Source: Thermococcus sp. (GTDB lineage: Archaea > Methanobacteriota_B > Thermococci > Thermococcales > Thermococcaceae). Taken from it: 64,000 nucleotides of DNA. Positions 8,162-17,526 of the stretch are shown here, piece after piece. How positions within the stretch are numbered: position 1 is the first letter of the stretch; each line of letters begins with the position of its first letter. The notes beneath the pieces are model-generated. The model was not told the DNA's origin and did no database searches. It worked only from the letters and a program-made list of their open reading frames with translations. The translations under genes and the position numbers were made by a program. Where the stretch lies: positions 86,998 through 150,997 of the forward strand of contig NZ_JALVUC010000003.1 in assembly GCF_027023865.1 (NCBI RefSeq), given 5' to 3'.

Positions 8162-8295
8162 CTTATAAGTTTTTCCTTTTACTTTAAGTAAAAATTCTTC
8201 CTTTTTTTTTCGAGTATAAATTTATTCTAACACAAATTTTAATCTTAGAACGAGTCAAAAGAAACTTAAGTAAAAGAGTTGCATGACCGTGCAAC
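8162..8295 (-). promoter_or_regulatory. Shared promoter module, copy 1
   Basis: Reading toward the gene at 6726-8114: an inverted repeat GTTGCA-N6-TGCAAC (8278-8295), a conserved AT-rich stretch, a 17-bp palindrome TTTTACTTTAAGTAAAA (8177-8193), then a TATA box CTTATAAG (8162-8169). The palindrome is seven bases upstream of TATA. The same elements, spacing and much intervening sequence recur at 63788-63921. Confidence 0.7.
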
Positions 8296-8343
8296 GGCCA
8301 AACTCTTATAGTCCCCTGTCACCTCATCTCTTCAGGTGATAGA

Positions 8344-9606
8344 ATGAGGGCAGTGGTGATAGGCTCTGGAATCGGTGGGCTCTTGATGTCATCGTTCCTT
8401 GCAAAGAGGGGCTATGAAGTTACCGTCCTTGAGAAGGCTCCCTACGTTGGCGGCCGCTTCACGAATTTAGATTACAGGGGCTTCGGCCTCTCTACAGGGG
8501 CGTTCCACATGCTCCCCCACGGCGAAGACGGTCCTCTGGCATACCTCCTTAACCTCCTCGGTGCAAACGTCAAGATAGTTAACTCAAAGCCAAAGGGCAG
8601 GATATTCTACGGGGGAAAGACCTTTCACTACCGCGACGGCTGGAAATACCTCGGCTGGATGGAGAGAGTTAAGGCAATGAAACTTCTGGTAGACATAAAA
8701 AGGAACAGACCCCCCACGGGCGAAGAAGCCGAGATGAGCGGGAGGGAGTGGATAGGGGAGAAAATTGGCGACAATGAGTTCGTTGACCTCTTCATTAAAA
8801 GCTTCCTCGGCTGGGCGGACAGCGTTCTGGATGTTCCAGCCGGGGAGCTGGCGAAGGAAATAAAGGCGGTGCTGAGATGGGGCGGGCCGGGGCTGATAAA
8901 AGGTGGCTGTAAGGTCATAACCGGCGAGCTGGTGAGGATAACTGAGGAAAGCGGCGGAAGAGTCCTAACGAGGAAGAGGGTCGTTGGGATTGATCCCGAG
9001 GAAAAGAAGGTCATCACCGCCGATGGCGAAGAGTTCGCCTACGACGTACTGATCTCCAACGCTGGAATAAAGGAGACCGTTGAACTCATCGGTAGAGACA
9101 ACTTCGACCGTGATTATCTCAAGCGTGTAGATGCCCTCAAACCGAGCGAAGGCATCAAATACAACGTTGCCCTGAAGGGAGAACCGAGGATAGGTAATAC
9201 CGTCGTCTTCACCCTTGACACTGGGAGGATAAATGGCTACAATGAACCCTCATCGCTCAGCCCTGAGCTGGCTAAAGAGGGTTATACACTGATTATGCTC
9301 CATCACGCTCTTCAGTCAAGGAACGTCAAGGCCGAGCAGGAGAAGGGGATCGAGGATATCTATAAAATCTTTCCGAACCTTGATAAAGAGGGTGAAATCC
9401 TCCTCGTCCAGACCTACCTTGACGGGAACCCCGTCAACAGGGTCGCCAGCGGGCAGACGGTTGAGAACTTCCCGATTCGGGATGTCTACATCGTTGGCGA
9501 CGCCTACAAGCTTCCCGGCGGGATAGAGGTTGAAGGCATCGCGCTGGGTGTGATGAGAACCATTGAGAGGCTTGGTATGGGCAGCTTCTCGGAGTGGTAC
9601 CTTTGA
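8344..9606 (+). CDS. FAD/NAD(P)-dependent oxidoreductase, phytoene-dehydrogenase-like
   Basis: Flavoprotein of 420 residues with an N-terminal Rossmann dinucleotide motif ([20 protein letters not shown]) followed by [11 protein letters not shown], the signature of the COG1233 amine-oxidase/phytoene-desaturase superfamily. The C-terminal segment [19 protein letters not shown] is the usual second FAD-binding motif. The substrate cannot be read from sequence; in archaea such proteins include carotenoid and isoprenoid-modifying enzymes. GGTGAT precedes the ATG. The gene is divergent from the secreted-protein operon and monocistronic. Confidence 0.85.
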   Translation: MRAVVIGSGIGGLLMSSFLAKRGYEVTVLEKAPYVGGRFTNLDYRGFGLSTGAFHMLPHGEDGPLAYLLNLLGANVKIVNSKPKGRIFYGGKTFHYRDGWKYLGWMERVKAMKLLVDIKRNRPPTGEEAEMSGREWIGEKIGDNEFVDLFIKSFLGWADSVLDVPAGELAKEIKAVLRWGGPGLIKGGCKVITGELVRITEESGGRVLTRKRVVGIDPEEKKVITADGEEFAYDVLISNAGIKETVELIGRDNFDRDYLKRVDALKPSEGIKYNVALKGEPRIGNTVVFTLDTGRINGYNEPSSLSPELAKEGYTLIMLHHALQSRNVKAEQEKGIEDIYKIFPNLDKEGEILLVQTYLDGNPVNRVASGQTVENFPIRDVYIVGDAYKLPGGIEVEGIALGVMRTIERLGMGSFSEWYL

Positions 9607-9742
9607 ATCTCCCGCTTCTATTTGCCTTTACCTTTGTCAACTTATCCCCGCACCAGTCGAACCTTTTTCCAGTGAACAGTCTTGGCACCTAACGAACGTT
9701 TTTATGCTCGCAAACGTACTTATCCTTCCCGGAGGTGAGAGA

Positions 9743-10684
9743 ATGAAGAGGGTAGTCATAGCCCTAGGGGGCAACGCCATTCTCCAGAGGGGCCAAAGAG
9801 GTACTTACGAGGAGCAAAGGGAAAACGTCATGGAAACTGCCGGACAGATAGTCGATATGATTGAGAGGGGTTACGAGGTCGTCATCACCCACGGAAACGG
9901 CCCGCAGGTCGGTGCTCTCCTCCTTCACATGGACGCCGGCCAGCAGCTCTACGACATTCCCGCCCAGCCGATGGACGTTGCCGGAGCCATGACGCAGGGG
10001 CAGATAGGTTACATGATTCAGCAAGCCCTGATCAACGAGCTGAGGAAGCGTGGGATCGAGAGGCCCGTTGCAACGATAGTCACCCAGACAGTTGTTGATA
10101 AGGACGACCCCGCCTTTCAGCACCCAAGCAAGCCGGTTGGCCCGTTCTACGACGAGGAAACGGCAAAGAAGCTCGCGGAGGAGAAGGGTTGGACTGTTGT
10201 GGAGGATGCTGGAAGGGGCTGGAGGCGCGTCGTACCGAGTCCAGACCCAAGGTGTCACGTTGAAGCGCCAGTCCTAGTCAACCTCGTTGAGAAGGGTTTC
10301 ATCGTCATAGCGAGTGGCGGTGGCGGCGTTCCAGTAATCGAGGAAGATGGTCAGCTCAAGGGCGTCGAAGCCGTCATAGACAAGGATCTCGCCGGTGAGA
10401 GGCTGGCGGAGGAGGTCAAAGCGGACATCTTCATGATCCTCACAGACGTCAATGGTGCCGCGGTGAACTACGGCAAGGAAAACGAGCGCTGGCTCGAAAG
10501 GGTTACGGTGAATGAACTGAAACGCTATTACGATGAGGGCCACTTCAAGAGGGGTAGCATGGGGCCCAAGGTTCTCGCCGCGATGCGCTTCGTTGAGTGG
10601 GGTGGGGAGCGGGCGGTTATAGCGGTCCTTGACAGGGCAGTTGAAGCCCTCGAAGGGAAAACAGGCACGCAGGTCGTTGGATGA
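9743..10684 (+). CDS. arcC: Carbamate kinase
   Basis: Amino-acid-kinase-fold enzyme interconverting ATP plus carbamate and ADP plus carbamoyl phosphate; in Thermococcales it also serves as a carbamoyl-phosphate synthetase for pyrimidine and arginine synthesis. The 313 residues contain [10 protein letters not shown] at the N-terminus, THGNGPQVG near residue 50, [10 protein letters not shown] near 190 and a C-terminal [12 protein letters not shown]. The ATG follows GGAGGTGAGAGA; a longer open frame to 9563 lacks homology-like sequence. A TATA-like TTTTTATGC lies near 9698. Confidence 0.95.
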   Translation: MKRVVIALGGNAILQRGQRGTYEEQRENVMETAGQIVDMIERGYEVVITHGNGPQVGALLLHMDAGQQLYDIPAQPMDVAGAMTQGQIGYMIQQALINELRKRGIERPVATIVTQTVVDKDDPAFQHPSKPVGPFYDEETAKKLAEEKGWTVVEDAGRGWRRVVPSPDPRCHVEAPVLVNLVEKGFIVIASGGGGVPVIEEDGQLKGVEAVIDKDLAGERLAEEVKADIFMILTDVNGAAVNYGKENERWLERVTVNELKRYYDEGHFKRGSMGPKVLAAMRFVEWGGERAVIAVLDRAVEALEGKTGTQVVG

Positions 10685-10813
10685 GTGGTTGCGTTTCTTC
10701 TTTTCATCCCGTTGGTGGTCACCCGGCCAAAAAGTTTTTATTTACTGTTCCCTTTCTGGGTTCAGAATGTTTGAGCAGGACAGCTGTTCTAAAAAGGGAG
10801 AGGGGTAAGAGCG

Positions 10814-11716
10814 ATGCAGACGAAAGTTGACCCAGCGGAAATTAAGAGGATCAAGAGGGAGATGGAGGCCCTTGAAAAGGAGAGAAACGAGATAAGGGCC
10901 AAACTTGACGAGCTTGAAAAGGAGCTCCAGGGATGGATTCAGAAGAGGGACGAGAAGAACAAGGAGGTTCAGCAACTCCGCCAGAAAGGCAGGGAATACA
11001 AGGCTAAGCGTGATGAGATCAACAAGCAGATACAGGAGCTTAAAAAGAACCGAGAGGAGATAAACGCGAAGCTCGATCTCCTCTATCAGGAGATACTGGA
11101 GTACCGGACGAAGAGGGACGAGTACAACCAGCTCCGCAGGCTCAAAATGCCACCTGAGAAGATCCAGGAGAAGATAGAGAAACTTGAGTGGGAATTGCAA
11201 ACCAACCCGAACATCACTCCCGACAGGGAGAAGCAGATAGTAGACCAGATACAGGTTCTTGCAACGGAGCTTGAGATAATCCAGCAGGCCGACCGCTTCC
11301 ACAAGAAGCTCGTTGAGAGCAGGAAGAAGGTCGACCAGCTCAAGAAGGCTAGGAGGAATATCAGCCTCGAGATACAGAAGCTGGCAAACCAGAGCCAGCA
11401 GTTCCACGAGCAGATGATAGGGGCATTCAACAAGGCCGACGAGGTCAAGAAAGAGGCCGACGAATACCACGCCAAGGTTGTCGAGCTTCGCGACAAGATG
11501 AGGGATGTTAGGAAGGAACTCCGTGCTCTTGAGAAGAAGATACGCGAGTACGACGAGAAACACAAGGAGCTTATAGCCTATCGCCTCGTCGCTAGGATGC
11601 ATGCAAGGAAGGATGTCAGCTTTGAGAAGGCCGTTGAGGCCCTTGAGAAGTTCAAGAAGGGCGAGAAGCTCACTCTCGACGAGCTGCTGCTCCTCCAGAG
11701 GTACAACCTAGTTTGA
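10814..11716 (+). CDS. Archaeal coiled-coil protein (COG1340-like)
   Basis: A 300-residue protein that is nearly all charged heptad-repeat helix (long K/E/R/L runs, residues 5-265), with a short non-coiled C-terminus (KLTLDELLLLQRYNLV). It resembles the conserved euryarchaeal coiled-coil family COG1340, whose role is not established. A TATA-like TTTTTATTTAC lies near 10735 and a near-palindrome GGACAGCTGTTC near 10778. The archaeosine synthase gene begins ten bases downstream, so co-transcription is likely. Confidence 0.8.
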   Translation: MQTKVDPAEIKRIKREMEALEKERNEIRAKLDELEKELQGWIQKRDEKNKEVQQLRQKGREYKAKRDEINKQIQELKKNREEINAKLDLLYQEILEYRTKRDEYNQLRRLKMPPEKIQEKIEKLEWELQTNPNITPDREKQIVDQIQVLATELEIIQQADRFHKKLVESRKKVDQLKKARRNISLEIQKLANQSQQFHEQMIGAFNKADEVKKEADEYHAKVVELRDKMRDVRKELRALEKKIREYDEKHKELIAYRLVARMHARKDVSFEKAVEALEKFKKGEKLTLDELLLLQRYNLV

Positions 11717-11725
11717 GGCCTGACT

Positions 11726-13432
11726 ATGGAGGTCCTTAGGCACGAGGGGCCTGGAAGGCTGGGCCTGGTTAAGTTGGGGGAGCGCTCCTTTGAAACTCCC
11801 GCCTTAGTTGGGATAGACTTCACCCTCTCCCCGTTCAACTCCTTCTTCCACCCGGACGGGCCGGGTAGCTATGACTTCAACCTCGCCCCTTCCATCCCCC
11901 TTGGTTTCTACACGCCGGGCGAGGTTATTGAGAAGGCCCTCGGAAGGCTCTGGAGCGTGGACTACGGGGGCTTCAACGCCTTCTACTTCCCGGCTTTGAG
12001 GAGAACCGAGTACCTGGGGGAGTTCTTCAAGATAATGGAACGATACAGCTTCGAGGCCATCTACCTTGGAAACTCCAAAACCCTCGCCAAGGAGTACCGC
12101 TACTTCGTGAGAATTCTAAGGGAACTGCGCGAGAGGTTCCCGAACGTCATGATAATAGCCGATCTGGAACCTTTCTTCTACCCCCTCTCTGTCTATCTCG
12201 GGATAGATGCATTCGACACCCGCTCGCTCAGGCTCTACGACTTCGAGGGCAAAGGATTCACCGGGTTCAGCCCGTTCATCTGGAGTGATACTCCGAATTC
12301 CTTCGACTTCGCCAGGGAGACCATTACTGAAGTGCGGAAGGCCCTAGAAAGCGGGAAGCTCCGCTACCTGGTGGAGAACTACTTCCCGACCCAGTACCAC
12401 GCAGGAACTTTGAGAATAGCTGACCTGGAGCACGGGGATTACCTCGAAAAGTACACTCCAATTCAGAAAGAGACCCTCTACTTCATAAGTGACGCCTCGA
12501 TAAGGAGGCCGGAAGTGAGGAGGTGGCACGAGCGCGTTGAAGAGCGTTTTACCCCACCGAAGAACACCGAGCTTGTACTCCTCTTTCCCTGCTCTGCCAA
12601 AAAACCCTACTCATTCTCCCGCTCACACATCCTCTACAGGAAGGCGGTTAAAGACGCCCTCGGCTCTGGAATTTTCAGGGTTCACGAGTTGATCTTAACT
12701 TCCCCGTTCGGCGTCGTCCCGCGCGAGTGGGAGTGGCTGGCCAAGTACGACATAGTCGTTACCGGCCACTGGAGCGAGGAGGAGATAAAGCCGGCGGCAG
12801 AGCTTCTGGCCAAGATCCTTGAGAAGTACCCTAAGGATGTCCCGGTTATAGCTCACCTCGACGAAGCATACGTCGAAATCGCGAGGCTCGCCTCCAAAAT
12901 GACCGGAAAGGAGATAATCTTCACGGAAGTGAAGAACGGCACGACGAGTAACGAAAGTTTGAAATCCCTCGCCGAGACGCTGAAGGAGTTTGAGATTGAA
13001 GGAACCAAGGAAGACAGAACCTATCGCTACTTTGAGAACATAAGGAAGGTCTTCGACTTTCACTTTGGCTCTGGAGCAGGAGAGGCCGTTCTCCCTGAGA
13101 CAGGAAAGGTCAAAGGCTCAAAGATGCTCCGCCTCTTCGTTGGTAACCAGCAGACCGGGACCTTCAAGGACGGCGTTATAAGTGTCACACCCTTTGGAAT
13201 GGGGCGCATCTACGATAGGCTCAAGGCCTACTGGGTGAAAGTTGACTTCGATCTCAGGGGAGACGTCTTCGCGGTTGGCGTTGATGAGGCGGACGAGAGG
13301 ATAAGGCCCAACGACATCGTTGGCATAGTTCGCGATGGTACCGTTGTGGCCGTTGGGAAGGCCGTTCTATCTGGAGAGGAGATGGTTCGCTCTAAAAAGG
13401 GCGTCGCTGTCAAGGTAAGGAAGAGAGCGTAA
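11726..13432 (+). CDS. arcS: Archaeosine synthase ArcS (TgtA2) with PUA domain
   Basis: Converts preQ0 at position 15 of archaeal tRNA toward archaeosine. The 568 residues comprise an N-terminal TGT-like barrel (about 1-270), a central ArcS core containing LLFPCSAKKPYSFSRSH (about 285-305), and a C-terminal RNA-binding PUA domain (about 490-568). The PCSAKPY motif is the hallmark distinguishing ArcS from the transglycosylase TgtA. It is encoded directly after the coiled-coil gene, and a small DUF2103 gene follows 31 bases downstream. Confidence 0.93.
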   Translation: MEVLRHEGPGRLGLVKLGERSFETPALVGIDFTLSPFNSFFHPDGPGSYDFNLAPSIPLGFYTPGEVIEKALGRLWSVDYGGFNAFYFPALRRTEYLGEFFKIMERYSFEAIYLGNSKTLAKEYRYFVRILRELRERFPNVMIIADLEPFFYPLSVYLGIDAFDTRSLRLYDFEGKGFTGFSPFIWSDTPNSFDFARETITEVRKALESGKLRYLVENYFPTQYHAGTLRIADLEHGDYLEKYTPIQKETLYFISDASIRRPEVRRWHERVEERFTPPKNTELVLLFPCSAKKPYSFSRSHILYRKAVKDALGSGIFRVHELILTSPFGVVPREWEWLAKYDIVVTGHWSEEEIKPAAELLAKILEKYPKDVPVIAHLDEAYVEIARLASKMTGKEIIFTEVKNGTTSNESLKSLAETLKEFEIEGTKEDRTYRYFENIRKVFDFHFGSGAGEAVLPETGKVKGSKMLRLFVGNQQTGTFKDGVISVTPFGMGRIYDRLKAYWVKVDFDLRGDVFAVGVDEADERIRPNDIVGIVRDGTVVAVGKAVLSGEEMVRSKKGVAVKVRKRA

Positions 13433-13463
13433 CGCCTAAAAACCTCTCTTCCCTCCTCCCACC

Positions 13464-13745
13464 ATGCCTAAGCACTTTCGCAGGGGAGTCAAGAGGGAGC
13501 ACCACTTTCTCAAGGATCTTGAGAAACCGCTTGAGGAGATAGCCCGAATTCCGGGAGTTAAAAAGGTTATCCCGGGCAGGATATACGCCAGCGATTCACG
13601 GGGCTTCGAGATAAAGGTTTCCCGCGAGACGAAAACGGGGTTAAAACTCATAGCCAAGAGTGATGGCTCCGTCCAGGAGGTTTTCCTGGTTGTGGATAAG
13701 GAGGACCGTGAAGCCGTGCGGGAGGCTGTATCCAGTATGTTCTGA
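13464..13745 (+). CDS. DUF2103-like small protein
   Basis: A 93-residue basic protein. The N-terminus MPKHFRRGVKREHHFLKDL and the following IPGVKKVIPGRIY match my recollection of the DUF2103 family, often described as putative metal- or nucleic-acid-binding. It probably belongs to the operon with arcS, suggesting an RNA-related role by context only. No signal or membrane segment is seen. Confidence 0.7.
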   Translation: MPKHFRRGVKREHHFLKDLEKPLEEIARIPGVKKVIPGRIYASDSRGFEIKVSRETKTGLKLIAKSDGSVQEVFLVVDKEDREAVREAVSSMF

Positions 13746-13784
13746 CGACCGAAACTTTTTTAATTCCAGTTTTTAACTCTCACC

Positions 13785-15185
13785 GTGGTGAGATTTAATT
13801 TAAAATTCAGGTTATCCACTTACGACTTAACTGCGGTTACCGTTGGGGTATTTTACTCGCTCATCATGGTTCATCTAAGCTTTCTTAAGTTTAAATACTT
13901 CCGCTACTCTAGTTTTGACTTGGGCATATTCACCCAGTCGCTTTATTCGGCCCTCCATGGGGGGTTCTTTTTCAACACTCTTGAGTGGCAGTTCCATGAT
14001 GTTTCGACTCATTTCGGGGTTCACTTCCAGCCCGTTCTTTTTCTGTTGGTTCCGATTTTCTGGATTCATCCCTCGGCGGTTACACTTCTCGTAGTTCAAA
14101 GTCTGGCCCTGGGCTTCTCGGTTATCCTCGCATATGCTCTAGCAAAGAAAGTCCTCGGAGAGAAATTGGCCCTCCCATTAACGGTTCTTTACGCCTCTAA
14201 TTCCTCGCTTGTTGGAATAAACCTATTCGAGTTCCATCCCGTTTCTCTTGCGGTTCCGCTGTTTCTACTCGCTTCCATCTTTCTCGTCGATAAAAGGGAG
14301 TGCGCCTTCATCATGACGTCCTTTCTGATCCTCTTGGTGAAGGAAGATGCGTTTCTTGGAGTTGCCTCACTGGCCATGTGGTGGGCAATCCGTGACGGTC
14401 TCTCCTTTGAGGGACTAAAGAAAAATTCACGCTTTGTTATCCTCGCGGCTCTTGCCGTCCTGTATGGTATCATCGTTATCAAGCTCGTGGTTCCCTACTT
14501 TGGAAGGGGCTACATCTACAGTAATCTCTACCAACACGTTCACATAACCGGAAGAAAGCTCACCTACTTCCTTCTTTTCAATTTGAGCTTTGGACTTTTA
14601 CCACTCTTTCTCCCACGTAATTGGCTTCTCCTGGCTCTTCCCTGGCTTGAAAGCCTCCTGGCCTCGCGGGCAAGCCAGTACACCTTTGGCTTTCACTATC
14701 CTTACATGCTTGTTCCTCTTTCCTTTGTTGGGGCCGTCTTTGCACTTAGAGAGGTTGATATCAGAAAGATCCTTTCGGTTTTGTTCGTCCTTGGGTTCAT
14801 GACGTCGTGGGCGACGATGCCTGTTACTGGAAAACCGCCGAAGGGGCAGTTCTCTATGGTTTACTACTCTGTCTTTGAACCGATTCCCGGCTACAAAACG
14901 GCCTGGAAAGTTGTTGGTGCCCTCCTTGAGACTAACCTTTCCGTCTACACTCAACCAGCTTTTTATCCCGCTTTAACCTCCAAGCAGAATGTATACGTCT
15001 ATCCCGCTAAAACCGTGCCTGATTTGGTGTTGGTGGATATGAAAACGTATCGGGGTCGTGTGTACCTTAAGAGACTGAAGGAAATGGTAAAGGCCGAATA
15101 CGTTCGCGTTTACTCAAGAGACGGGATAGAGGTTTATATAAGGTCGGGTTTAAAGCTCCCTCCTCCCCTCAAAGAACTCCACTAA
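13785..15185 (+). CDS. DUF2079 family polytopic membrane protein
   Basis: Membrane protein of 466 residues with roughly ten hydrophobic helices. The segment around residues 90-165 (HPSAVTLLVVQSLALGFS, then NLFEFHPVSLAVPLFLLAS) is typical of DUF2079, a family related in topology to glycosyl- and mannosyltransferases. The start is a GTG preceded by a TATA-like TTTTTTAATTCC within about 30 bases, so the mRNA leader is very short or absent. The 3' end overlaps the convergent methyltransferase gene by 36 bases. Confidence 0.8.
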   Translation: MVRFNLKFRLSTYDLTAVTVGVFYSLIMVHLSFLKFKYFRYSSFDLGIFTQSLYSALHGGFFFNTLEWQFHDVSTHFGVHFQPVLFLLVPIFWIHPSAVTLLVVQSLALGFSVILAYALAKKVLGEKLALPLTVLYASNSSLVGINLFEFHPVSLAVPLFLLASIFLVDKRECAFIMTSFLILLVKEDAFLGVASLAMWWAIRDGLSFEGLKKNSRFVILAALAVLYGIIVIKLVVPYFGRGYIYSNLYQHVHITGRKLTYFLLFNLSFGLLPLFLPRNWLLLALPWLESLLASRASQYTFGFHYPYMLVPLSFVGAVFALREVDIRKILSVLFVLGFMTSWATMPVTGKPPKGQFSMVYYSVFEPIPGYKTAWKVVGALLETNLSVYTQPAFYPALTSKQNVYVYPAKTVPDLVLVDMKTYRGRVYLKRLKEMVKAEYVRVYSRDGIEVYIRSGLKLPPPLKELH

Positions 15186-15785
15186 TTCCTCATCGCTTAT
15201 CTCATCGTCTGCACCTGTGTAGCCGAGTTCTCCCCTTTGGAGTTCTATCAGGCCTGGAGTAAGCAAAAGCCTTCCGTCCAGTTTGGGCACCGCGTAGTGG
15301 AGGGTTATCTCGCTGAACTCATCGAGCCTTATCGTCGGGTTCTCCTCGTATTCAATCTCCTCCAGCCTTTTGCCGTCCGCTATGAGCCTCGCCACTATCG
15401 AAGCCCCGTCTATTGAGTACTGGGGTTTTCCTATATGTCTCACCTTAACGCCCTTCATCCTCGACGTTATGAACTTCTTCGTTCTGCCCCTCGGAACCGC
15501 ATCGCCGAGTATTCCACCAACGACTATCATCGTATCCTCTTCTACATCTTCGGGCTTAAGCTTCTCCCCCGCCTGAAGGTCAAGGACTATGAGCTTTGAG
15601 CGGTTGAATGGGAAGCGGGTAACGCTCTCCGTTACGACACTCCCCAGCTTCGCCAGCCTTTTCCTCTCGTCTCCGCGGACGTTCGTGAAGACGAGCTTAT
15701 CCTTCCACCACTCAGCCACGTGACTGTACTCCAGCCAAAGCCACTCGCTTATATCCTCGAGGTGCTCGATTATCAGGTATGGCAT
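15150..15785 (-). CDS. SPOUT-type methyltransferase (DUF431/COG2428, Sfm1-like)
   Basis: A 211-residue protein beginning MPYLIIEHLEDISEWLWLEY, the signature of COG2428/PF04252. The yeast relative Sfm1 methylates an arginine of a ribosomal protein, while archaeal members are annotated as RNA methyltransferases. The central VVGGILGDAVPRGRT segment is the SAM-binding knot loop. The start at 15785 is preferred over 15803 because GGTGGGAG precedes it. The precise substrate is unknown. Confidence 0.75.
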   Translation of the reverse strand: MPYLIIEHLEDISEWLWLEYSHVAEWWKDKLVFTNVRGDERKRLAKLGSVVTESVTRFPFNRSKLIVLDLQAGEKLKPEDVEEDTMIVVGGILGDAVPRGRTKKFITSRMKGVKVRHIGKPQYSIDGASIVARLIADGKRLEEIEYEENPTIRLDEFSEITLHYAVPKLDGRLLLTPGLIELQRGELGYTGADDEISDEELVEFFEGRREL

Positions 15786-15841
15786 GCTCCCACCGTTTCC
15801 CATTGGAAACCTTTTTTAAAAGCCCTGCGGTTTTTCCAGTT

Positions 15842-16464
15842 ATGCCGTTCCGCGAGAAGTATGCAAGAATTGCTAACTATTATGATTCGCTTGAAAAGCC
15901 CCTTGACGGGTTTTTTGTCCCCTGAGACAGAGGGCAATCTCGTTCATCAGGAGAAAGCGCGTTCTTGAGGTGGGCATTGGGGTAGGCAAGACTCTGCAGT
16001 ATTACCCAAAGGAGGTGGAACTGTGTGGAATCGATGCCGTTCCGGAGGCGCTTGAGATTGCCAGGAAAAAGGTGGGAGAACTCGGTCTCAATGCCTGCTT
16101 CAGGGGGGCCGACGTCGAGAACCTGCCCTTCCCCGATGAAATCTTCAATACTGTCATCAGCTCCTTTGTCTTCTGCACCGTTCCCGACCCGGAGAGTGGC
16201 ATGAATGAAATCTTCCGCGTTCTGAAACCCGGTGGGCGGGCGATCTTCCTCGAGCACACAAGGAGCGATTCGAAGCTGGTCGATTGTCTCTTCCTCTGGC
16301 CGATGAAGCTTATCCTCAAACCCCTTCTCGACGACGACACCCTCAGGGATACCCACCTTCTCGTCAGGCGATACTTCGAGGTTGAGCATAAGGAGAGCTA
16401 CTACCATGGAATCGTTCGTCTTATAGTTGGGAAAAAGCCCTCAGGTGGGGATCAGGTTGATTAG
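15842..16464 (+). pseudogene. Class I SAM-dependent methyltransferase with a frameshift near codon 25
   Basis: From the ATG at 15842 the frame encodes MPFREKYARIANYYDSLEKP and then meets TGA at 15923-15925. Shifting frame by one base recovers LRQRAISFIRRKRVLEVGIG and the rest of a typical Methyltransf_11 protein: motif I VLEVGIGVGKT, motif II GIDAV, PFPDEIFNTVISSF, and RVLKPGGRAIFLEH. Adding one T to the T6 run at 15911-15916 would restore one ORF of about 207 residues. A TATA-like TTTTTTAAAAG near 15810 puts the start at or next to the ATG, so the mRNA is leaderless. This could be a true mutation, a slippage site or a sequencing error. Confidence 0.8.
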
Positions 16465-16940
16465 CCCCCCAGGCCGAGGGCGTCCCTTATCCAGAGGGAT
16501 ATGAGACCTATCTTCGGGAAGACGAAGAGGGCCTTGTCCTCGACGGCATAGGCTGGAACGCAGGGTATTTCGCCGTATTTCGTTGGATACGGCGGGTCAG
16601 GAACGGGATTGTTGTCCCCCCATGTTAGGAAGCACTTCTCTGTCTTCCCCCCGAGGTTTACCTCGCTTATCTCCCTAACTCTATGGATTATCGGGTACTC
16701 GTAGCCGGGGCGCTTGTAAACTACGACGTCGTTGACGTGGATGCTGTTTATGTTGTTCATATTAATCCCCTCAAGCAGAACGACGTCGCCGCGATAGAAA
16801 ACGGGTTCCATCGAGCCGCTGACGACTATAACGAGCGGAGAATCCGTGTGGAGGGCAAATTTGAGGCCGTATTCAAAGGCGAAAACCGCCACTATAACTA
16901 TCAAAACCCATGCGAGTTCCTTCTTCCATCCGTCTTCCAT
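16461..16940 (-). CDS. Signal peptidase I (archaeal/ER Sec11 type)
   Basis: Membrane serine protease that removes Sec signal peptides. The 159 residues carry an N-terminal membrane segment (about 10-30), the catalytic serine in VVSGSMEPVF (about 41-50), the catalytic histidine in PIIHRVREI (about 80-88) that replaces bacterial lysine, and the WGDNNPVPDPP box. A second hydrophobic segment lies at the C-terminus. The 5' end overlaps the DUF531-like gene by 40 bases, indicating a two-gene operon. The 3' end overlaps the convergent methyltransferase by four bases. Confidence 0.92.
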   Translation of the reverse strand: MEDGWKKELAWVLIVIVAVFAFEYGLKFALHTDSPLVIVVSGSMEPVFYRGDVVLLEGINMNNINSIHVNDVVVYKRPGYEYPIIHRVREISEVNLGGKTEKCFLTWGDNNPVPDPPYPTKYGEIPCVPAYAVEDKALFVFPKIGLISLWIRDALGLGG

Positions 16941-17464
16941 CTTAGGGCCTCCATAAATGTGCTTATTCTCACAGGGATGGCACCTATTGCGGTGCAGGTC
17001 TCGAGGCTGACGCCCCTCCCGGTCACGTCCATGTGGTGGCGAGCCAACTTAAAGGTTTCCTTTGGAAGTCCGTGCCTTCCGAGCCCCACCAGTAGAAGAA
17101 AGCTCTCGCCCCTCAGTGCCCGCTCCGCCACTTCAAACGGAGTTATAGACTTATCGGCAGAGGGTTTCCTTGTCGTGGCAACTACCGTCCCGAACTGGGG
17201 TGAGAATCCTTTCTCGGGGAATTCGAGCAGGTGAAAGGCGTTTTTCCCAGCCAGATCTATGAGGTATTCTCCCCTTTCCCCCACCGTTGTGTGCTTCCTT
17301 ATCTCCTCCGCAACGTCTGGTGGCCTTCCCTTTAACGGAAATCCTATCAAGGCTAGGTGGAAGCCGTAGGCGTAGGCGATAGGCCCGGCCCTCGCTATGG
17401 CCCTTAAATGGGCTTCGTGGAGTTTCTTCTTGTCGTACGTGTTGTAAAGCGCGAGAGTCAGCAT
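16901..17464 (-). CDS. DUF531-like conserved archaeal protein
   Basis: A 187-residue protein starting MLTLALYNTYDKKKLHEAHL, which fits the DUF531 family of euryarchaea as I recall it. Features include GFHLALIGFP near residue 33 and a C-terminal part VGLGRHGLPKETFKLARHHMDV. That end, with TAIGAIPVRI, resembles SPOUT/trefoil-knot methyltransferase tails, so an RNA methyltransferase role is possible but inferred. The start at 17464 is chosen because the TATA box (about 17487-17495) lies 25-30 bases upstream. It is divergent from the repeat-protein gene at 17527. Confidence 0.65.
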   Translation of the reverse strand: MLTLALYNTYDKKKLHEAHLRAIARAGPIAYAYGFHLALIGFPLKGRPPDVAEEIRKHTTVGERGEYLIDLAGKNAFHLLEFPEKGFSPQFGTVVATTRKPSADKSITPFEVAERALRGESFLLLVGLGRHGLPKETFKLARHHMDVTGRGVSLETCTAIGAIPVRISTFMEALRWKTDGRRNSHGF

Positions 17465-17526
17465 GGCTACCACATGGAATGGCCGACAAAGATTTATAAG
17501 GATTTGGCGCGGATTTTTAGCTTGAT

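Noticed and set aside
10742..11602. 286-codon minus-strand ORF rich in Leu
   Set aside because: Mirror of the coiled-coil gene's Lys/Glu codons; no independent start signals.
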